From Pseudorhodobacter antarcticus (GTDB lineage: Bacteria; Pseudomonadota; Alphaproteobacteria; Rhodobacterales; Rhodobacteraceae): a stretch of 18,632 nucleotides of DNA. The stretch is taken from the NCBI GenBank assembly GCA_945860375.1, contig CAMAQR010000064.1:1-18632 (forward strand), in the 5' to 3' direction. The notes under the pieces are model-generated. The model was given only the letters and a program-made list of their open reading frames with translations. It had not been told where the DNA came from and did no database searches. Numbering within the stretch: the stretch's first letter is position 1; each line of letters starts with the position of its first letter. This document shows positions 16,099 through 18,632 of this stretch, piece after piece. The translations under genes were made by a program, and so were the position numbers.

Positions 16099-17588
16099 TG
16101 CAGTTCTCCTTGTTGGGACGGGGTTATCGTTATGGAAGCTGGAAAAGACGGTGGAAACAGCACGGCCGCGCCCAGCCCCTGCGGATGGCGGCTGGCAAAG
16201 CTGTCACGCAACAAACCGAAGATCGCCTGCATCGCTGTGGCAAGCGCAGGCTCGTCGGCACCCACCACGCGGGCATCGCGCACTACCTGCCGCCCCGCCA
16301 CCCAGACGTGGCACGGCCGAACGCCCGGCGGCATCAGAAACAGCGTTTCCACCGGATCGTGCACCGGCTGCACCTCCAGCGCGGCCATGTCCCACACGAC
16401 GATGTCCGCAGCCGACCCGGCACAAAGCCGGCCCAGATCGCCGCGCCCGATGGCATCGGCACCGCCCGTGGTTGCTGCGCGCAGATAGTCGGTCGGGTGG
16501 GTGTCGCGGTCGGTGATCCGCGCCATCGCCAGCCCGGTTTGAAGGTTCATCAGCATGTTGGGGGGGGCCGTGTCGGTGCCCAGCCCCACTTTGATACCCT
16601 CTGCGGCAAAGCTGCCAAAACTGTCGAGCCTTCTGCCAGACCGCCCTATCACCAGCGGGCAGTGCACTACCGTTGCCCCGCTGTCCGCCAGCGCCGCGCG
16701 GTCCGCGCGGATCAACTCCGCATCCGCCTGCAGCCCGCCCAGGTACTTGGCATGGGGCAACAGCGCGCGCGCCGAAAGTACGCCCAGATCGCGCAACAGC
16801 CCGATCGACGACGTGCCCGCCCGATCCCAGATTGCCACGGTTTCCGCGTGCGACTGGCAGCAATGCAACCGGAACGGCACGCCCAGCGCCTCGGCGGCCG
16901 CTGCCGTGCGGCGGATCAGATCGTCCGAACACGTCTCAATCGTGGAAGGCACCAGCAGGCCCGACACCAGTCCGCCCTGAGAGCCAGCCTGCCGGGTGAT
17001 GAAGGCCACCGCATCAGCCAGCCCGGCGAGCCCCGCGGCCTCGTCCGTTACCTGCCCTTCGGTCCCATCGGCACGCACCACATTCACCGCCGACCGATAG
17101 CTTGGCCCCAGCACCAGCCGGATGCCCAACTCGCCCGCCAGCGCCGCGATCCCGTCAAATTCGACACTGCTCTCGGCCCATTTGCGAAACAGCAGCGAGG
17201 TGACCGGCAACGCCGTCGTGATGCCCGACAGCAACAACTGGCAAAACGCGCCCCGCGCCGACATCACCATCTGATCCGTGGTCAGTACATCGCGCGCCAC
17301 CGGAACGTGGGCGGCCTTTACCGCCTTAGCTCCCGGCACCGCAGTACCGCTCGCTCCCATAATGGTCGTATCCACATCCGCCAGCGCATTGAGATCGACA
17401 AAGCCCGGCGCAATAAATGCCATGCCCAGATCGTGGGTGACATCTGCCGCCGCGTCGCTGTGTGGCCCCACCCGCACCACGAAGCCTGCGTCGAATATTA
17501 CTTCGGCGTTCTCGTACAGAACATGATCGGATCCGTCATGGCCTAGTGCCCAGCGAGCGATCAGTTTCTCGGCCACATCCACCCCCAC
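16095..17588 (-). CDS. Amidohydrolase-superfamily protein lacking the HxH metal motif
   Basis: A 497-residue homologue of ATZ/TRZ-type amidohydrolases and first gene of the importer operon. The fold is supported by FIAPGFVDL (58-66), the histidines in LHCCQSHAE (241-249) and LPHAK (277-281), VHCPL (308-312) and GLGTDT (335-340). The expected H-x-H after PGFVD is replaced by N67-A68-L69, so two metal ligands are missing. The protein may bind one metal differently, use another mechanism or be a non-catalytic relative. Intact length and the ATGA coupling to the binding-protein gene argue against a pseudogene. The start is uncertain: GTG at 17588 is the longest, but GTG at 17582 or 17576 is also possible, the latter preceded by GGGGGTGG. 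An AT-rich promoter region lies upstream. Confidence 0.85.
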   Translation of the reverse strand: MGVDVAEKLIARWALGHDGSDHVLYENAEVIFDAGFVVRVGPHSDAAADVTHDLGMAFIAPGFVDLNALADVDTTIMGASGTAVPGAKAVKAAHVPVARDVLTTDQMVMSARGAFCQLLLSGITTALPVTSLLFRKWAESSVEFDGIAALAGELGIRLVLGPSYRSAVNVVRADGTEGQVTDEAAGLAGLADAVAFITRQAGSQGGLVSGLLVPSTIETCSDDLIRRTAAAAEALGVPFRLHCCQSHAETVAIWDRAGTSSIGLLRDLGVLSARALLPHAKYLGGLQADAELIRADRAALADSGATVVHCPLVIGRSGRRLDSFGSFAAEGIKVGLGTDTAPPNMLMNLQTGLAMARITDRDTHPTDYLRAATTGGADAIGRGDLGRLCAGSAADIVVWDMAALEVQPVHDPVETLFLMPPGVRPCHVWVAGRQVVRDARVVGADEPALATAMQAIFGLLRDSFASRHPQGLGAAVLFPPSFPASITITPSQQGELQ

Positions 17589-17645
17589 CGATCAGACTCA
17601 TGTCTGCGTTTGGCAAAGGGTCATACTTTTTTCAAGTTGTTACAA

Positions 17646-17657
17646 CGAAAATTTTCG
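17646..17657. promoter_or_regulatory. Perfect 12-base palindrome, candidate operator
   Basis: CGAAAATTTTCG is a perfect palindrome about 60 bases before the amidohydrolase/importer operon. It would lie just downstream of the transcription start predicted from the -10 box at 17695-17700, a good position for repression. Its CGAAA/TTTCG halves resemble the TTTCGAAA palindrome at 5075-5082. Binding by the island's DeoR protein is an inference. Confidence 0.45.
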
Positions 17658-17694
17658 CAATTTGTATTTATAGCAAAGGTACGATTCTCTATGC

Positions 17695-17723
17695 ATTATA
17701 TTCTTTGATTTTTCGAGAAAAAT
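17695..17723 (-). promoter_or_regulatory. Candidate promoter and inverted repeat of the importer operon
   Basis: On the minus strand TATAAT is read at 17700-17695, a perfect -10 box. The -35 position holds only a T-rich stretch (ATTTTT), so the promoter may need an activator. A 7-base inverted repeat, ATTTTTC (17708-17714) and GAAAAAT (17717-17723), overlaps the spacer and -35 region. The rest of 17589-17858 has no gene: the minus-strand open frame there has atypical composition and no family resemblance. Confidence 0.45.
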
Positions 17724-17806
17724 ACACATTTCTTTGCCGACAGAAACCGTATGCACCTGGTTGGCTGACCCGGTTATGCTTAAAGCCTCGGCAAAATAGA
17801 AAATAA

Positions 17807-17841
17807 AAGGAAGTGAAATCCTTCCGGAAAGCCCGTCGGGC
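17807..17841. terminator. Two small hairpins, possible weak terminator
   Basis: AAGGA (17807-17811) pairs with TCCTT (17819-17823), and GCCC (17831-17834) pairs with GGGC (17838-17841), the latter framed by AAA and TTT. They lie between the importer promoter region and the first IS end. The stems are short, so function is doubtful. Confidence 0.25.
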
Positions 17842-17925
17842 GGTTTATGAGGAGTGGGTGTCAACGGCAGAGTAAAAGTGGACCAAAGGGCAGCGCAAAA
17901 TGTTGCCACTTTGGGGTTGGCAAGA

Positions 17926-18033
17926 TTGCCGCATAGGCGTTGCGCATTCCGACGCATCCGGCCGGTCGTTCCGACAACATCCGGTCAGTCATTCCGGGGT
18001 ATCCAGTCACCTGAGGATCGTTGCCGCATAGGC
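17926..18033. repeat. 13-base direct repeat, two copies
   Basis: TTGCCGCATAGGC occurs exactly at 17926-17938 and again at 18021-18033, 95 bases apart, bracketing the TTCCG repeat array. It may mark the junction between two related IS ends or past recombination between them. Confidence 0.6.
17947..18013. repeat. Three terminal repeats, TTCCG type (22-23 bp period)
   Basis: Units start with TTCCG at 17947, 17969 and 17992. The first two share TTCCGAC-n-CATCCGG; the third is more diverged (TTCCGGGG-TATCCAG). Spacing matches the separate TTCCACG array at 18059-18149, but the sequence differs, as expected for binding sites of a related yet distinct transposase. Confidence 0.6.
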
Positions 18034-18046
18034 ATGGTTTTTGATG

Positions 18047-18486
18047 TCAGGCTGCGCATTCCACGGAAGATGGGCACCTATTCCACGCGATCGTGGGCAC
18101 TCGTTCCACGGCATCGTGGGCAGCCATTCCACGCGAAGGTGGGCAGCTGGTTTGACCGACGGTTTCATGGAGTAAGGGTTGGGCTGACAGGTCAAGGCTC
18201 GTGTTGCGGGCGGCGGCTTTTCGCATGCTTTCTCCGGTCAGTTTGAGCCTATGGGCATTGTGAACGAGGCGGTCGAGGATAGCGTCGGCCAGAGTTGGAT
18301 CGCCGATGGCCTCGTGCCAGTGTTCGACGGGCAGTTGGCTGGTGACGATTGTGGAGGCGCGGCCGTGGCGGTCTTCGAGGATTTCCATCAGGTCTCGGCG
18401 CTGACCGGCCGTCAGGCGGTCGGGGCCCCAGTCGTCGAGGATGAGCAAGTCCGCCTTTACCAGGGACCGGAAGATCCTTGGGAAGC
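18047..18486 (-). pseudogene. istB: IS21 helper ATPase IstB, C-terminal part only
   Basis: The frame shows the C-terminal half of IstB, the AAA+ helper ATPase of IS21 transposition. Walker B is clear as LLILDDWG, followed by the sensor-type TSQLPV and the family segments [16 protein letters not shown] and LTGESMRK. Upstream the frame continues as IFRSLVKAD until about 18486 and is then replaced by the IS3 end, so Walker A and the N-terminal half are absent here. Downstream the frame runs through the terminal repeats to a TGA at 18047, so the exact native end is unsure. Broken by insertion, hence not functional unless the element recombines. Confidence 0.82.
18059..18149. repeat. Four terminal repeats, TTCCACG type (22-23 bp period)
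   Basis: Units begin at 18059, 18081, 18104 and 18127. Each has TTCCACG, and most have a GTGGGCA about 6 bases later (TGGGCA in the first). The array sits between the IS terminus and the istB domain end, where IS21 elements carry multiple transposase-binding sites. It should not be taken for a CRISPR: there are no unique spacers. Confidence 0.8.
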
Positions 18487-18632
18487 TGAACCGCCCCGGG
18501 TTTACCGGAGGGCAAAACTCTCGGAGAATTGCCCATTATGGAACAGACACAAAAGAAGAAGACCGCGAAGCCGTATTCCCCCGAGTTCCGCGAACGTGCG
18601 GTGCGGCTGGTTATGGAACACCGCGATGAGTA
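18487..18632 (+). mobile_element. IS3-family element, left end (partial)
   Basis: The terminal inverted repeat starts at about 18487 with TGAACCGCCCCGGGTTTACC, in the style of IS3-family ends that begin TGA/TGAACC. The transposase orfA starts 51 bases inside. The element runs off the window. Its left end falls exactly where istB homology stops, so it inserted into istB. Confidence 0.8.
18538..18632 (+). CDS. IS3-family transposase OrfA, N-terminal part
   Basis: The visible 31 residues (MEQTQKKKTAKPYSPEFR onward, then ERAVRLVMEH) match the start of the helix-turn-helix OrfA proteins of IS3 elements, which bind the element ends. GGAG at 18523-18526 is a suitable ribosome site for the ATG at 18538. 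The gene is cut by the window edge, so whether the element is intact and has an OrfB frame cannot be judged. Confidence 0.82.
   Translation, partial: MEQTQKKKTAKPYSPEFRERAVRLVMEHRDE

Larger units (their letters stand above)
17859..18044. mobile_element. Remnant end of an IS21-type element (outer)
   Basis: The segment begins with TGTCAACGGC, in the style of IS21-family ends, and continues into three 22-23-base repeats sharing TTCCG. These are like the multiple terminal transposase-binding sites of IS21 elements. It contains no transposase sequence and is followed at once by a second IS21-like end. It is probably the leftover of an older or different element. The outer boundary at 17859 is judged from the TGT start only. 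Confidence 0.5.
18045..18486 (-). mobile_element. IS21-family element, 3' end (interrupted)
   Basis: TGTCAGGCTG at 18045 looks like the terminus of the inner IS21 element. It is followed by four terminal repeats and the 3' part of istB on the minus strand. The element stops at about 18486, where an IS3-type end begins. The rest of istB and istA are not in the window. Confidence 0.75.

Noticed and set aside
16098..17546. Long plus-strand open frame across the second amidohydrolase
   Set aside because: Extremely Arg/His/Gln-rich, no domain recognisable, and the minus strand has clear amidohydrolase motifs and operon overlaps.
16095..17588. Second amidohydrolase as a pseudogene because HxH is missing
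   Set aside because: Frame and length are intact, other motifs are kept and the gene is coupled to the next, so a functional divergent protein is more likely.
17640..17957. Minus-strand open frame in the AT-rich region
   Set aside because: It crosses the presumed IS end at 17859 and the promoter-like stretch, has no recognisable domain and no good ribosome site.
17947..18149. CRISPR-like array of short repeats
   Set aside because: Repeats are contiguous 22-23-base units without unique spacers and lie at IS21 termini beside istB.

Overview
The window looks like a piece of a GC-rich alphaproteobacterial chromosome. The Rhodobacteraceae/Rhodobacterales are the best guess from protein style, codon use and the IS21/IS3 content, but no rRNA or marker gene is present to prove it. 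About 17 kb (positions 514-17588) is one compact catabolic island. The last ~770 bp is nested insertion-sequence debris. The first ~510 bp holds no gene I can name.

Layout. (1) 514-1254 (+): a hydantoin/allantoin-type racemase. (2) 1251-4150 (-): a three-gene operon read BtpA-like TIM barrel, then a double-SIS isomerase/deglycase, then a PfkB sugar kinase. (3) 4221-5042 (+): a DeoR-type regulator, divergent from that operon. (4) 5173-7171 (+): a second, different double-SIS protein and a PuuE/NodB-like deacetylase homologue, behind an AT-rich regulatory stretch. (5) 7168-9557 (-): an ATZ/TRZ-type amidohydrolase followed by a second, more PuuE-like deacetylase homologue. (6) 9556-10800 (+): a solute-binding-protein-like protein with no visible export signal, head-to-head with the amidohydrolase. 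(7) 10816-17588 (-): a six-gene operon read amidohydrolase, exported family-5 solute-binding protein, two permeases and two ATPases of a dipeptide-type ABC importer, almost all linked by ATGA overlaps. (8) 17589-17858: an AT-rich control region with palindromes. (9) 17859-18632: an IS21-type end, a second IS21-type end carrying the 3' part of istB, and an IS3-family element that starts inside istB.

How the genes may work together (inference). The ABC importer would bring in a peptide-sized, nitrogen-containing compound. The racemase, two PuuE-like proteins and two amidohydrolases are the kind of enzymes that invert and open cyclic ureides, hydantoins or other N-heterocycles. The kinase, two SIS proteins and the BtpA-like protein form a phosphosugar module like the one used for Amadori compounds (FrlD/FrlB, FraD/FraB). 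DeoR regulators usually sense phosphosugars. The combination suggests catabolism of a sugar joined to a nitrogenous ring or amide, such as an Amadori-type, opine-like or modified-nucleoside compound. I do not know a described pathway with this gene set. The substrate is a hypothesis only.
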